From contig CM076848.1 in assembly GCA_039519185.1 (NCBI GenBank), positions 56,260,778 through 56,324,777 of the forward strand: a stretch of 64,000 nucleotides of DNA. The letters run 5' to 3'. Both the position numbers and the translations under genes were made by a program. Position 1 is the stretch's first letter. Each line of letters opens with the position of its first letter. Under the pieces are notes generated by a model, which was given only the letters and a program-made list of their open reading frames with translations, had not been told where the DNA came from and did not search any database. The stretch is from Astragalus membranaceus. Lineage: Eukaryota > Streptophyta > Magnoliopsida > Fabales > Fabaceae. Shown one piece after another: positions 45,402 through 57,137 of the stretch.

Positions 45402-46834
45402 AGTTCCAAGAGTCAGCACTTCAAGTGTCAGTCTTCAATCTAATTCTCAAGTCAGTCATCCTGGACTTGTTAGTCTCAAAATCTCATTCCCAGTCGCTCC
45501 TTCAGTTCGGAGTTCAAATGTCCTCGGGTCCCAAGTGGTTCATTAAAAGCACGCTAAGTGTTCATCCTCATTTACTGTTTTCTCATCAGCACGCCAAGCG
45601 TTCATTTACTGCTTTCTTTCTAGCAAACCAAGCATTCATCATCATTGCATCAGACATCGAATCATTTTCAATAAATAGGAGACTAAGTCGAATGTACATT
45701 CGAAATAGTCATCATGATAGGACACTTGAACTGATCACTCAAGAATCCTAAGGTCTCTAAAAAAAAGTTTTCCATTGCATATCATCTGCCATTTCATCAA
45801 AACGCAAGAGCATTACATATCATCAAACACCAAAATTTTGCATTCGCATACTCGCACTTCATAAAAAGAGCAAGACAAAAAAAGAAATTCAGACGTTTGC
45901 ATTACATTCATCATAAGAAAAAGAAAACAGCAATCATGGCATTTGCATTGCATGCATTTGTTCATTTTCAGCTGCAGGTACAAAGAGAGGATGAGCACTT
46001 CGGTGTTAGCCCTCGCCCCCATATTCCAGAAAATGCTCCCCCAAGTTGGGAGAGTTCAAAAAAAAAAGAAACAGAAAAGAAAAGAAAGGAAAAAGGAAGA
46101 GAGAAACAAAAAGAAAAGAAAAGAGAAAAGAGAGAAACAGAAAGAGAGAGAGAAAGAAAGGGGAGAAACAGAAAAGAAAAGAAAGAAAGGAAAGAAAAGA
46201 GAGCGCTCAGGCGCGCATTGCGGATTGGAGCCCAGAGAGATCATCGCTCCCTTCTGCCCAGGTCTCACATCGTGTACGAGCAACGCGATGGACCGCATCC
46301 CCATGTGAGGTTCAACGGAATAGTTGTATCAAGCCTAAGATACAGTGGACGCCGTGCATTGATCTGTATATTAGTTCCGGAGCTGATAACGATCCCCCCC
46401 GGTCGCTCGAAGAGGCCAACAGGAAGAGCGTGCTCCTCAAAGCCACGCGCAAACTCGGATTCGTCAAGAGTTCGTTTAAGGATTACAGGTTTTAGGCAGC
46501 CGGGGCAATTTACCGCTTTCTGCACGCAAGTGCCCATTTTACTTTTCTTTCTGCACGCAAGTGCCCATTTTACTTTTCTGTCTGCACGCAAGTGCCCATT
46601 TCACTTTTCTGTCTGCACGGACGTGCTCATCTTTCGAGAAAAAAAAAAGAGAGAAAAGAAAAAGAAAGGAAGAAAGGAGAAAAGAGAAAAGAGAAAAGAA
46701 AAAGAAAAGAAAATTCGGGTTTCTCCAAGTAGACAAAATTGGTATAATTTCTGAATTCTTTATCTCGATTTTGCCTCGAAATATGTCTCGCGCAATTCAT
46801 ATTTCTTGTCAAAATCAAAATAAAGAGGGGCAGC
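45402..46834 (+). other. Ogre-like internal region, right part, with purine-rich tracts
   Basis: Long A/G-rich stretches lie at 46050-46205 and 46635-46715. Between them a more G/C-balanced block (46205-46500) has an open frame ending VKSSFKDYRF, unrecognised and probably noncoding. A 31-bp repeat (TGCACGCAAGTGCCCATTTT) is present four times at 46519-46630. The 3' LTR polypurine tract closes the region. Confidence 0.6.
46822..46834 (+). other. Polypurine tract of the Ogre-like element
   Basis: AAAGAGGGGCAGC lies immediately before the TGTAATACCCC start of the 3' LTR, the expected site of plus-strand priming. Confidence 0.8.
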
Positions 46835-49800
46835 TGTAATACCCCAATTTTGTCCGCCTAATTGAAAATTGTATTGTTGTGAATGCCCAATTTTAACGGG
46901 TATTTTTCTTGTTTTCAAAAGAGCCCAAAAATATGTATCTCGTACAATTTTTATTCTCGTTTGTTGCGTGTATCATTTTTAGTAGTGTGAGGGTTGTGAT
47001 ACTCGTTGCGCATGCGCGCGGGCGTCTCATCGTTTACGCGTGTTTTGTTTCGTTACCGATTATTGTTATCCATGTATTTTTATTAATTTATCAATCATTA
47101 TTTTTATACAAAAAATCAGATTTCAAAAATTACTTTTTATTTTTATAAACAGTTTTTCTTTTGATACAAATACATAAGTCAACTTTTGCTACACATATAA
47201 ACAAAAAAATTAAAAGCAAAATAGTACAAATGTTTAAAACAAAAATACAAAGAAAGAGAGTGGTGCTGATGTGCGCTTGCTGTTGCTGTGTTGTTCCTTT
47301 ATTTCAAGAGTAGAGCTCATTTTCCTTTTCCTTTGTCTCTTTGCTCTTCCCATTTTGAGCAAAAACAATCTGCCCTCCTGCTGCTTGTATTTCAGAGACA
47401 ATTTGTACCCTTGTCTCCCATGAGTTTTGCTTCTCTGCTCAATACCACACCTACACCACACCACCAAAGGCACTATAAATTCAACACACAGACAGAGCAA
47501 AAGGGGGGGAGGCAACACACAGAAACGCACAACACACAGACAGAGCAAAAGGGGGGGAGAATAAAAATAAGAGGGGAGGGAAGACACTAGGAACAACAAA
47601 GAAAGGAAAACAAAATCAACAACACAACACTCACACACACAGGGGGGAAAGAGAAGAAGAAAAAACAGCAACCAATGAAAAGAACAACCAAACACCAATT
47701 CAACAACCATAGAGAACCTCCATAGCCCACACCTTGCAAGGCTACACCGCCGGCAAGCACCACCAGCGCCGTCTCCGGCGAGCTCTCCACCGTGGCCACC
47801 GCCTCCCCTCTGTTCACGCCTCCCCCTCTCTCTTTCGGTTTGTCCTTCACCCCCCTCTCCCTTCAAATCCCTTTCTTTCCATTTTTTTGAAAGCTCTCTC
47901 TCTCTCTCTCATTTTCTCTCTCCCAAAATTTTCTCTCTCTCCCCATGTGAGGCTGAAACGGCGCTGGAAAGCAGAGATGGAAAACTTAGGTTTTCTTGTT
48001 TTTTAGTTTTGTGTTTTATACTCTGTTACGCTTTAGTTTCCTTTTTTTTTAAAAAAACTCAGCATGCTAACCACACCCCCCTCTTTCCATTAACACAACC
48101 CCCTCAGAAGCCCATTTCTTTTAATAAAAAAAACGGACAAACTGGGCTGGTACTGTTCGCACCCCTCTTTTCATGATACAACCCCTACAGCTAATTGCAC
48201 CCCTAGTTTACTGATAACCACCCTTATTTATTTATTTATTTCCTTTTTTTATTTACACCCTTATTTATTTATTTCAACCCTTTTGGTTCATATGTTGTTT
48301 AAGTTGATGATTGGCAAGAAGATTCACACTTGTGCACTTGTGCACATTAATTTAAGTGTTGAGGATTGACCAAGGTGATTCAACATGCTTTGGTGTTTTG
48401 ATTGTTAAGATGACTTGCTTGTTTAGGGTTTGCCAATGATCATGCTTGAGGCTACTCTTTTGAGTTCATTTGTGCCTATCGCTTCCTTGTCTACTCTCAT
48501 GTGGAATCATTAATACTTGGATAGGCTCATTCCTTACATTGCATCTTCCACTAGATGTGCATTTAGATTTCCTTGCGTTTTGTAGAAATATTTGAGCATG
48601 GTTCTCGCCTAGCATCTTCCATTAGATGTGCATTTAGGTCCAATCTTGCCTACTCTTGCATTTTTGCTTAATGCCCAATTTAAGTTCCTTCTTTGCCTAT
48701 TTATGTGTTGTGGTTTAATATGTGTAGTCTAAGCTAGTGTTTGCTCAAGAATTCAAATGAGATTAATTGCAAGTTATGACCATGTTGTTGTTTGCCTAAG
48801 GATTCGATTTCAATGATTGTGCCATGCTTGAATCTCCAAATCTTTTTGCATTCGTTGTTTTTCTTTTCTAAATAGCTCAGCATAAAAATGGTAATTAGTG
48901 ACAATCACCCATAACCTTTGTTAGTTTGATTGTCCTAAGAGCCTAAGTTTCAAAAAAAAAGATGTTTTCATATGCATAAGCTACTAGTGATAATCACCCA
49001 TAACCTTCGTTAGTTTGATTATCATGAATGCTTTCAATTTTAAAAGATATTTTCCAAAGCATCGAAGTCATAGCAAGTGCTAGTGATGGCCACCCATAAC
49101 CTCTGTTAGTTTGGTCATCATGAAGGCTTTCATTTTTCAAAAGAGATTTTTACATGCACTTAAATGGGTTCTAGTAATGGTCACCCATAACCTTTGTTAG
49201 TTTGATCATTATGAACGCCCTTCACTTTTCAAAACCAAAACAAAAAGACTCTCATTTTCAAGGCTCGTTAGAACTACGTCGCTTTGATTCCCATTTGGGA
49301 TACGTAGGAGCGAGTCACATTCTCGTCAAGCGCAACCATAAAAAGTTTAGCGTTTGCATAACGAAAAGAAAAGAGTTATTTTCGTAACAAAAAAAAGAAT
49401 CACTTTCGCAAACCAAGATCATTTTCAAAAACCTCTTCCTTTCAAAAATCATTTTCAACCCATCGTCGCTAGTGGTTAATCAGAACCTTTGTTCGTCTAG
49501 CCATTGGTGGCGATGTCTTTTTCCCCAAAGAACAACAAGCGATGATCACTCATAACCTTTGTTAGTTTGATCATTCGTGCCAATCAATCTCTTTCGAAAA
49601 CCACTTTCAAGAAAGCAAATAAAAAACGGGTTGCTACTAATAGTCAATCAGAACCTTTGTTCGTCTGACTGGTGGTAGTGACTCTCATTTTCAAGAGTAC
49701 TTAGCAGTGATTACCCATAACCTTGGTTAGTTTAATCATTCACTAAATGCTCGTCCTATTTCGAAAACTCACTAAAAAGATAAAAGACAAAAATCTTTTT

Positions 49801-50239
49801 TCGGGATAAAGAAGAACTACGTAGCTTTGAGTTCTCCATCGCACCGGGAGATACGTAGGAGCGGGCCTTGTCCCGTCAAGCGTTTTTTTTCCTAAAAACC
49901 CATGCTTCCTCCTTTTCTTTTTCATAATAAATAAAGATTTTCATTAAGAATTTTTCAATAAGAAGTAGAGAGGCAAAATTAAGTATTTTCAAGTCAACAC
50001 ACTAAAACCACACATTTAATTAAAGGTTCCCTCTCAGTAGAGAGGACGAGTGGGGTGCTAACACCTTCCCTGCGCGTAACCGACCCCCGAACCCCATTCT
50101 CTAGTTTCGCAAGACCAATCGCTTTCCACAAAAGGTTTTCCTAATATTTTCCTTAATAAATATTGGTGGCGGCTTCATTGTCTTAGGAAAAATTGTGAAC
50201 GAGGAAGGTTCTCCCTCGGGGACTTTTTCGGGCGCAACA
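46835..50239 (+). repeat. Ogre-like 3' LTR
   Basis: The LTR is 3405 bp and aligns with the 5' LTR throughout by eye. It has extra sequence (about 48785-49130) with repeated ATCACCCATAACCTTTGTTAG words, and the hairpin motif at 49271 and 49814. Confidence 0.95.
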
Positions 50240-53200
50240 GCCTTCCTTTTGTGACTTGATCTCTTAAGAAATGATAGCGTGTCTCTATATGCTTCGACCT
50301 TCCATGTGCCACTGGATGTTTGGCCAAGCTAATTGCAGATTTGTTATCCACATATAGCTCCACAGTACCTTCCTTCTTGATCATCAGTTCTTGCATCAAA
50401 TTGTCGAGCCATATTGCTTGACAGGCTCCCATTGAAGCTGCAATATACTTAGCTTCGCATGAGGACAATGCCACAACTGATTCCTTCTTTGAACACCATG
50501 AGATGGGACCTGTGCCAAGCAGAAACATAGAGCCAGCAGTGCTCTTTCGATCAGATTTGTCACCTCCCCAATCTGCATCAATGAAGCCATAGAGACATTT
50601 CTCATTGTCTCTACATTTACTGGCCAACAGAATTCCATATGCCATAGTGCCTTTGACATATCTTAGGATTCGTTTTGCAGCAGCTAGGTGTGATGTTCTA
50701 GGCCTGCCCATAACTCTGCTAATCAGACCTACACTTAAACTGAGGTCAGGTCTGGTGTTGCAGAGATATCTCAGTGCCCCAACCACCTGTCTAAACTCTG
50801 TAGCATCCACCTCTGGTTCATCAGCATCTTTGTCGAGCCATAGCCCTGCCTCTGCTGGTGTTTCGACACTGTTGCAGTGTAGCATATTGAACCCGTGCAG
50901 TATATCAGAAGCATACTTCTTCTGTGACAGCAGCATACCATCATCAGTACTTTGAAATTCAATTTCTAGGAAATAAGATATCTCTCCTAGGTCTGTCATT
51001 TCAAAAGTATTCATCATTCTCTTCTTGAACTCAGCCACCTTGGCTTCATTGTTTTCAGTAACCAATAAATCATCAACATAGAGGCATAGGATTATCACAT
51101 CTCCACCATCTGATTTCACATACACCCCATACTCATAAATACATCTCACATACCCCGTGTTGATCAAGCTCTTATCTATCTTCTTGTTCCAAGCTCGTGG
51201 AGCTTGTTTTAGGCCATACAATGCCTTTCTCAATTTCAAGACTTTGTTCTAACTTCCTTGTTTCACAAAACCTGCTGGTTGTTCGACATAAACCTCCTCT
51301 TCCAATTCTCCATTTAAGAAGGCGGATTTTACATAAAGTTGATGTATCTTCCACCCTTGCATACTTGCATGAGCTACCACAACTCTCACAGTTTCAAGTC
51401 TTGCAACGGGTGCAAAGACCTCTTCATAGTCAACACAATATCTTTGTAGGAAGCCTCTAGCCACCAATCTTGCTTTGTGCTTCACCACTTCACCTTTAGG
51501 ATTTACTTTCACTTTGTATATCCATTTCACACCTATTGCTTTCTTTCCTTTGGGCAATTCGACCAATTCCCAAGTCATGTTCTTCTCTATAGATTTGATC
51601 TCCTCTTGCATAGCTTCCAGCCACTTAGAATTTTTCATTGCTTCCTACCAAGTTACTGGTTCTGTCTTAGCAAGAAGTGAAAAGTGCACTATATCACCTT
51701 CATCATTGACTGCACTATCAGTCATTACCTCACAATCACTTAGCCTTGCAGGAACCTGCCTTTGTCTCAGTGATCTTCTTAGTATCTCTGGACTACCTTC
51801 TTCACCATCATTCTCTTCGACAACCTCAGTTTCACCTTCCAGTTCTAACTCTGTTTCACCAGCAGGCACCTCAAACAGATTCTGTTCGACAGTAGTGGAA
51901 TCACTCCACTTCCATGTCTTCCCCTCATCAAACACCACATCTCTACTTATCACAATTTTATTATTCACAGGATTCACTAACTTGTAACCTCCAGTCGAAT
52001 GATAGCCTATCATAACCATCACTTCTCCTTTATCATCTAACTTTGTTCTTTGTTGGTCAGGCATGTGTCTGTAGCAAACAGACCCAAATATTCTGAAGTG
52101 TGATACATTTGGCTTGGCACCTGTCCAGGCCTCCTCAGGGGTGATATTCTCCATTCTCTTTGTTGGACTTCTATTAATGATATATGCAGCAGTATTAACA
52201 GCCTCTCCCCACCATCTCTTAGGCATATTCTTACTTTTTAACATGCTTCTCACCATATTAAGCAATGTCCTGTTTTTCCTCTCAGCCACTCCATTATGTT
52301 GAGGAGTGTATGGAGGTTTGATCTCATGTGTTATTCTTCAGCTTCACCGAATTCATTAAACTCAGTATTTACATACTCCCCACCCCATCAGTTCTTAGCA
52401 CTTCTATGTTCTGTCCACACTGTTTTTCGACTAGGACTTTGAATTTTTTGAATACTCCTAACACATCATTCTTCCTCCTAATCAAATAAATCCAAAGCTT
52501 CCTAGTGAATTCATCAATGAATGTAACAAAATACTTGTTACCTGCAGGAGTTTCATGCTGTATTGGACCACACACATCTGAAAAAATCACCTGCAGCTTT
52601 CTCTTTGATCTACTTGGCACACTTGGATTGAAGGAACCTCTAGGCATCTTGCTCTCCACACACTCTACACATACATCCTTTGGAACATGGATATGAGGCA
52701 GACCTTTCACAACTGTCTTGCTCTGCATCCTGTTCAGATCACTAGAATTCAAGTGTCCATATCTGAAATGCCACAGCCACTCTTCCTTGTCCACTGCTGT
52801 GGCTAAGCACTGTTGCATCAGCACACCCAATTCGACCTTAAATGTCCTGTTCTTGGAGAGAGTTGCCTTTATCAACAGCTCTTGTTCAGTGTCATACACC
52901 TTCATAGCATTGTCTTCCAGCACCATCCTATATCCCTTCTCCAATAGCTGTCCAATCCTCAGCAAATTGCTCTTCATCCCTGGCACATACAGTACACCAG
53001 AAATGAAGCACAGTGAACCATCCTTCTTTCTTATCATCACCTTCCCCACACCTTCCACCTTCATGGTTCTATCATCAGCAAACCTTACTCTACTCTTGAT
53101 TGAGAAATCAAGTTCGACAAACCAGTCTCTCCTCCCTGTCATGTGTGTCGAGTAGCCTGTGTCGAGAAACCAGTGCTCACCACTCTCACCTTCCTCCTTA

Positions 53201-54255
53201 GTTGTCACCATTTGCACTATTTCATCACCGCTCTCTATCTCCTCGATCACCATCAACAGAGATTCTTCCTTCTCTTCCTCTTCGTTAGCCATTTTAGCAT
53301 CATTGCCATCAACATTGCTGTAGCACTCATTAGCAAAATGTCCATATTTCTCACAGTTATAACACTGTATATGGCTCTTATCAAATCTTCTCCCTCTTCC
53401 TCTAAAACCTCTACCACCTCTACCTCCTCTTCCTCTATAGCTATCACTACTACTACTTCCTTGCTCATTACTGTTACTGTTATCACTATTGTTTGATTTA
53501 GCAGAGTTTGAGTTATAGGAATTACCTCTACCTCTTCCTCCTCTGTAATTGTTTCTGCCTCTACCACGTCCTCTTTGATGTCCACCAGTTTTGTTGCCTG
53601 TTTGTACTGCTAAAGCTTGCTCTGTGCCAGGCTTCACCATCTTCTTCTCATTCATTCTCTGCTCATGCGCTTCAAGAGATCCTTGAAGTTCTTCTATCAT
53701 CATTGTTGACAGATCTTTCGCTTGTTCAATCGCCACCGTGATGTGATCGAAGCGTGACGACACAGATCGCAAAATCTTCTCCACAATTGATTCATCAGAC
53801 AACGTTTCACCACAATACAGCATCTGATTCGTCATAGCTTGGACTCTGGTGAAATACGCAGCAATCGATTCACTCTCCTCCATTCCTAGCAGTTCATATT
53901 GTCTTCTTAGGGTTTGAAGTCGCACCTTCTTCAATTTCTGATCTCCGGCGTAGGAATTCGCGAGAATGTCCCACGCTGCTTTGCTCGTTTCAGATCTAGC
54001 AATTTCCTCAAAAATTGCAGGACTCACACACTGATGGAGGATACACAAACCTTTCCAATCCTTCTTCTTCGATTTTCTGTAAATTGTTTGTTGCGCAACG
54101 GTTGCATTCGCCGGTAACGGAGCTAGTCCGTTCTGCACCAAATCCCACACATCCTGATAACCAAGGATCGCCTTCATCTTCATACTCCACTGATCGTAGT
54201 TTCTTCTGTCGAGGATCGGAAAGTTCGCCGGAAAATGGCCGTTCGTCGTCATCAC
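50240..54255 (-). pseudogene. Copia gag-pol polyprotein, disrupted
   Basis: The minus-strand order is as follows. Gag begins at the ATG at 54255 and has the LDRRNYDQWSMKMKAILG motif. Next are a Gly/Arg-rich segment and the CCHC knuckle CYNCEKYGHFANEC (near 53340), then protease FLDTGYSTHM (near 53135). The integrase has a pre-integrase zinc-binding motif WHFRYGHL...C..C, the first Asp in SDVCGP, the second in RTDG and Glu in VAERKNRT. Reverse transcriptase has LYVDDLLV (near 51070) and RNase H has DADWGG and ALSSCEAKY. Damage seen: two single-base shifts at 52290-52370, a TAG after EPVTW (near 51640), a TAG after KQGS (near 51250), and Tyr instead of the catalytic Asp in RT motif A (QLYVKSAFLNG). 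The last residues are cut off by the Ogre insertion and lie at 29671-29797. Confidence 0.93.
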
Positions 54256-54328
54256 AGTTTACTCTCACCGTTGAGACTTCACTCGTCTTCTCATACTGGA
54301 TTCACTCTCGAAAAACTTCAACAATCAC

Positions 54329-54341
54329 GCTCTGAATACCA
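54329..54341 (-). other. Primer-binding site of the Copia element
   Basis: The minus-strand TGGTATTCAGAGC, two bases from the LTR, corresponds to the usual TGGTATCAGAGC initiator-Met tRNA site with one extra T. Confidence 0.8.
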
Positions 54342-54343
54342 TT

Positions 54344-54702
54344 TGTTGGAATTTTTCATACACATCACACACACTCACACACGCACTGAGAGAGAGAGGG
54401 AAGAAGATGTAACTGAAATTCGGTTAAGAGTAAAACTGAAATCAGTGTTATTATTGCATCACTGTGAATGTTGCTTATATACTCAGTCCATGTAAGCATG
54501 CTGAGTCAGCAAACAATAGTAAACATACAACTGAATAAAAGTGTAATTTTCGACTCCCTCACTTCGACAGATCAGTTTTGTGAGTCGAACTAGCAGGTGT
54601 CGAACTAGCCAGTTCTGTGAGTCAAAATAGCAGGTGTCGAACTAGCTTACTTATTTAACATAGTCGAACTAGCAGGTGTCGAACTAACTTACTTATTTAA
54701 TA
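54344..54702 (-). repeat. Copia LTR (5' LTR in element sense, right in window)
   Basis: The sequence begins TGTTGGAATTTTTCATACAC and ends CTTATTTAATA, with a C-to-T change in the last dinucleotide. It is about 13 bp longer than the left LTR because of one extra AGCAGGTGTCGAACTA-type word. Confidence 0.92.
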
Positions 54703-55159
54703 TTAGGTCCCCTAATTTTAAAATGATTGGGGAAAAAGATTGGAAAGAAGAGTGTGAAAATAAAACCGATGTATTAATTTGACTTCGGGGGGAGAGGATC
54801 CATTCCTATTTTACTTCTCCACGTGGCAGAGGAGATATTTAATTTGCTGACCCTGATTTCTGGTTTTCTGACATTAGTCACGAGACCACACGCCAATGCC
54901 ATGATCATGGTTATCCCACTTGGATTCCTTGGATCGTGCTGATGGTAACTCTTTCTGCTTCCCTTTGTCTCTCCTTCTATTAGCACCAGCTTTAATTTTG
55001 TCTTTTCCAAACGCTGACAAATTTGAATGTATATTATAGAGATTAAACAAGATAAAAATACTCCATATATAGTTATGCCATAATTAAGCATATTTATACC
55101 TCATGACTCAAGAGCACACTAGTGCATTGTGCATACGTATAATGTGAATTTTATTCTTG
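54703..55159. other. XTH-B upstream flank continued, with an indel relative to XTH-D
   Basis: TTAGGTCCCCTAATTTTAAA and the following bases match 62366-62425. At GAAGA(G/A)TGTGAA the copies part: here about 380 bp (54757-55137) intervene before ATGTGAATTTTATTCTTGCT, while XTH-D continues directly. The extra block contains exon-like reading on the minus strand (ANRRRDKGKQKELPSARSKE) that I cannot identify. Confidence 0.6.
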
Positions 55160-55727
55160 CTTCCTGCTGTAGCCACTCAATACTACAGTAGTCAGGGATA
55201 TTTTTTAGACAGCTAAACTTATCTGGATAAGTTCTCCTAAACAAACTCTCGCTAACAGTCTCAAAGGCGGTGTCACGGTCACAAAAGGCTTCTCTTTTTT
55301 ACCTGAGTGATATCAATGCGCATTATCGACAGTTTTACCCGTACTAATCTACGTCGAAGAATTTGGCTGACTACATGTATTTGTCTTTATCAATCTGTAT
55401 AGCTCTCCCTCCAATAAAATTTTTGTCACACTCAAAATTTAAACTTGAAACTTTGAAGTGGGATCGAAACTCAGTTATCAGTTGGACCAACCATCATTGA
55501 TTTTTACACAAGGAATTATTGTTGTTGTTGTAAAGGTTAATTATGAATTTGTACTAGGGGACCACATTAATACCAAGTTACAAAAGTTAAGGACTAAATA
55601 AATATTAACTTGTAAAAATCCGTGTCCAAATAGAAATCGAGAATTTAAGAGATTAATCTATATACCGTTTGAAAATGTCAAAAACTAAACTTTACTAAAA
55701 TTTGAGGAACCAAATTAGCTATTAATT
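55160..55727. repeat. Segmental duplicate of the XTH-A flank; empty site for CACTA-1
   Basis: This is the uninterrupted counterpart of 7775-8227 plus 12207-12380. CACTA-1's insertion point corresponds to AATATTAAC at 55601-55609. Confidence 0.9.
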
Positions 55728-55921
55728 CGTTGGCTACGGCTTGTAGTAATAAGTCATTTGTTTAGTAATAGTTACTAAATCATTACTAGCCATTGGATTG
55801 ACAAAATTTCAATGAAATTCAATCTAATGGTTAGTATTTAATAAAGGTATTTGTGTCACATCCATTTTTTTGTTTTAATTACATTAAATAATTTAATAAA
55901 TGTGCCTTTTTTTAGGGATTA

Positions 55922-57137
55922 CTAAAACAAAACAGTTTTTTGCTCATTGATTTTCTCTTCCACTATCTTCTCTCTCACACGCTTCCCAGCCTGGACTAAG
56001 CGATCCGTAGGGATACCCCTGTACTTATGTTTTGAAAACGGAACCCTCTGGGAAATGAAGATAAAAATTGCTTTGGTGAGACGATCTTCTGCGCTCAGAC
56101 GATCCTCCCCAACGGTATAGGAATGGAAAGATCTATTGAAATGACCATTACTCCAACCTATAGGAAACTTGGTTGACACTAGAGTCCGACCATCCGCTCC
56201 GAACTTCCCCACACTATCGATGGCCCTATCATTGACCGGTTCAACCCAATAATCGAGCTGCTTCCAGCTTCCCCTCAGGGAGTCCGCATAGGCTTTAAAA
56301 ATCTTCGCACCTCGCCTCGAGCGCAAGCTGACATGCTCGCGACCGGACTTATCCTCCCCGCTATTCCGATTGAGCTCGAACAAATGAAAGAATAGTTGGG
56401 ACGACACCGGTCTCTCCAAGTGAATACACATCAACTCAAAAGGAGGCCGGAACGGTCTGTTCGAGAGAAGTAAAAGGAGGCCGGATATTCATGTCATTAA
56501 TGATCACATGGTACATAGTGAACTTAAGATCTCCTTCCCAAGAAGCCACATGCTCTCCATCCTTCATGCCTTCGACCCTCCAAATGTTTCTCTCAGAACG
56601 CCCTGCAATTTTTCATCCAACCAACTCCAAGTTATGGCCCGAACGATATAAAGACTCGACCTCCAGAATCTTGGCAGAAACCCAATCATATGGTCGAACT
56701 TTCCGCACCGGCACGTCATGAGCTCCAGGACCGGTGCTGGAATAACCATCGGCTGAAGATTTAGAAGCTTGGCTAGTACTTGGCAGCTCCGTCTCATCAG
56801 CACCATCCTGATTTTCCGATGTCGAGCTTCTCCCAAACTCAGGGTCGGAGCTCTCCGATTCAACAGTGTCTGAGCTTCCCTGACTTCCCCCAGATTGTGC
56901 ACCCTCATCGGAGTCAGAAGAAAGAGCTACCACTTCAATCCTGCGATCTTCCTCCACTGCTTTCACAACATCCGCATCGTCTCCTTTAACATCGTCAGCC
57001 GGAGATATAGTTTCAATGTCGACGTTCTCCTCCTCCTGTTCGCTGGTAGGAGCCGAAAGCGGATGGTCTTGCTCATCTGGAGTACCAATCATCAGCTGAT
57101 TGTCTCGATCCTCAGGAACGACACCACCAGAGGCCAT
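55922..57137 (-). pseudogene. Antisense extra ORF of a Ty3/gypsy (Tat/Retand-like) element
   Basis: The first part (57137 to about 56613) starts MASGGVVPEDRDNQLMIGTP and is a long acidic Ser/Glu-rich segment ending in PYDWVSAKILEVESLYRSG. After frame breaks near 56610 and a small duplication near 56445-56480 (CGGCCTCCTTTT twice), the second part (56434-55922) reads MMCIHLERPVSSQLFFHLFE and GREHVSLRSRRGAKIFKAYA, then SWKQLDYWVEPVND. This combination matches the 'putative gypsy-type transposon' domain found in plant retrotransposons, often encoded antisense near the 3' LTR in Tat-lineage elements. The frame is broken, so no protein is expected. Confidence 0.65.

Larger units (their letters stand above)
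29798..50239 (+). mobile_element. Ogre-like Ty3/gypsy retrotransposon (non-autonomous), 20.4 kb
   Basis: Long LTRs at 29798-32880 and 46835-50239 begin TGTAATACCCC and end GGGCGCAACA. The 5-bp target duplication GCCTT is perfect (29793-29797 and 50240-50244). A primer-binding site complementary to tRNA-Arg follows the 5' LTR and a polypurine tract precedes the 3' LTR. Long LTRs plus a tRNA-Arg primer are Ogre hallmarks. After subtracting CACTA-3 and the solo LTR the internal region is about 6.9 kb, in which I find no gag, protease, reverse transcriptase or integrase. It therefore needed proteins from another element. The two LTRs look nearly identical apart from a ~320-bp length difference, implying a recent insertion. 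Confidence 0.92.
29266..54702 (-). mobile_element. Ty1/copia LTR retrotransposon, split by the Ogre-like insertion
   Basis: LTRs lie at 29266-29611 and 54344-54702. The minus-strand order is LTR, primer-binding site, gag-pol, polypurine tract, LTR. Without the nested Ogre element and its duplication the length is about 4990 bp. The target site is intact at 62361-62370 in the XTH-D unit (CACGTGTAGGTCCCC). Here TGTAG precedes the left LTR, and TTAGGTCCCC follows the right one with a base lost. It therefore inserted into the promoter flank of XTH-B, about 340 bp upstream of the ATG. Multiple stops and frameshifts make it inactive. Confidence 0.95.

Noticed and set aside
45897..46754. A 285-codon plus-strand reading frame
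   Set aside because: It runs through Lys/Glu-rich translation of purine tracts and no gag or pol motif is present. It is treated as a compositional artefact of the Ogre 3' region.
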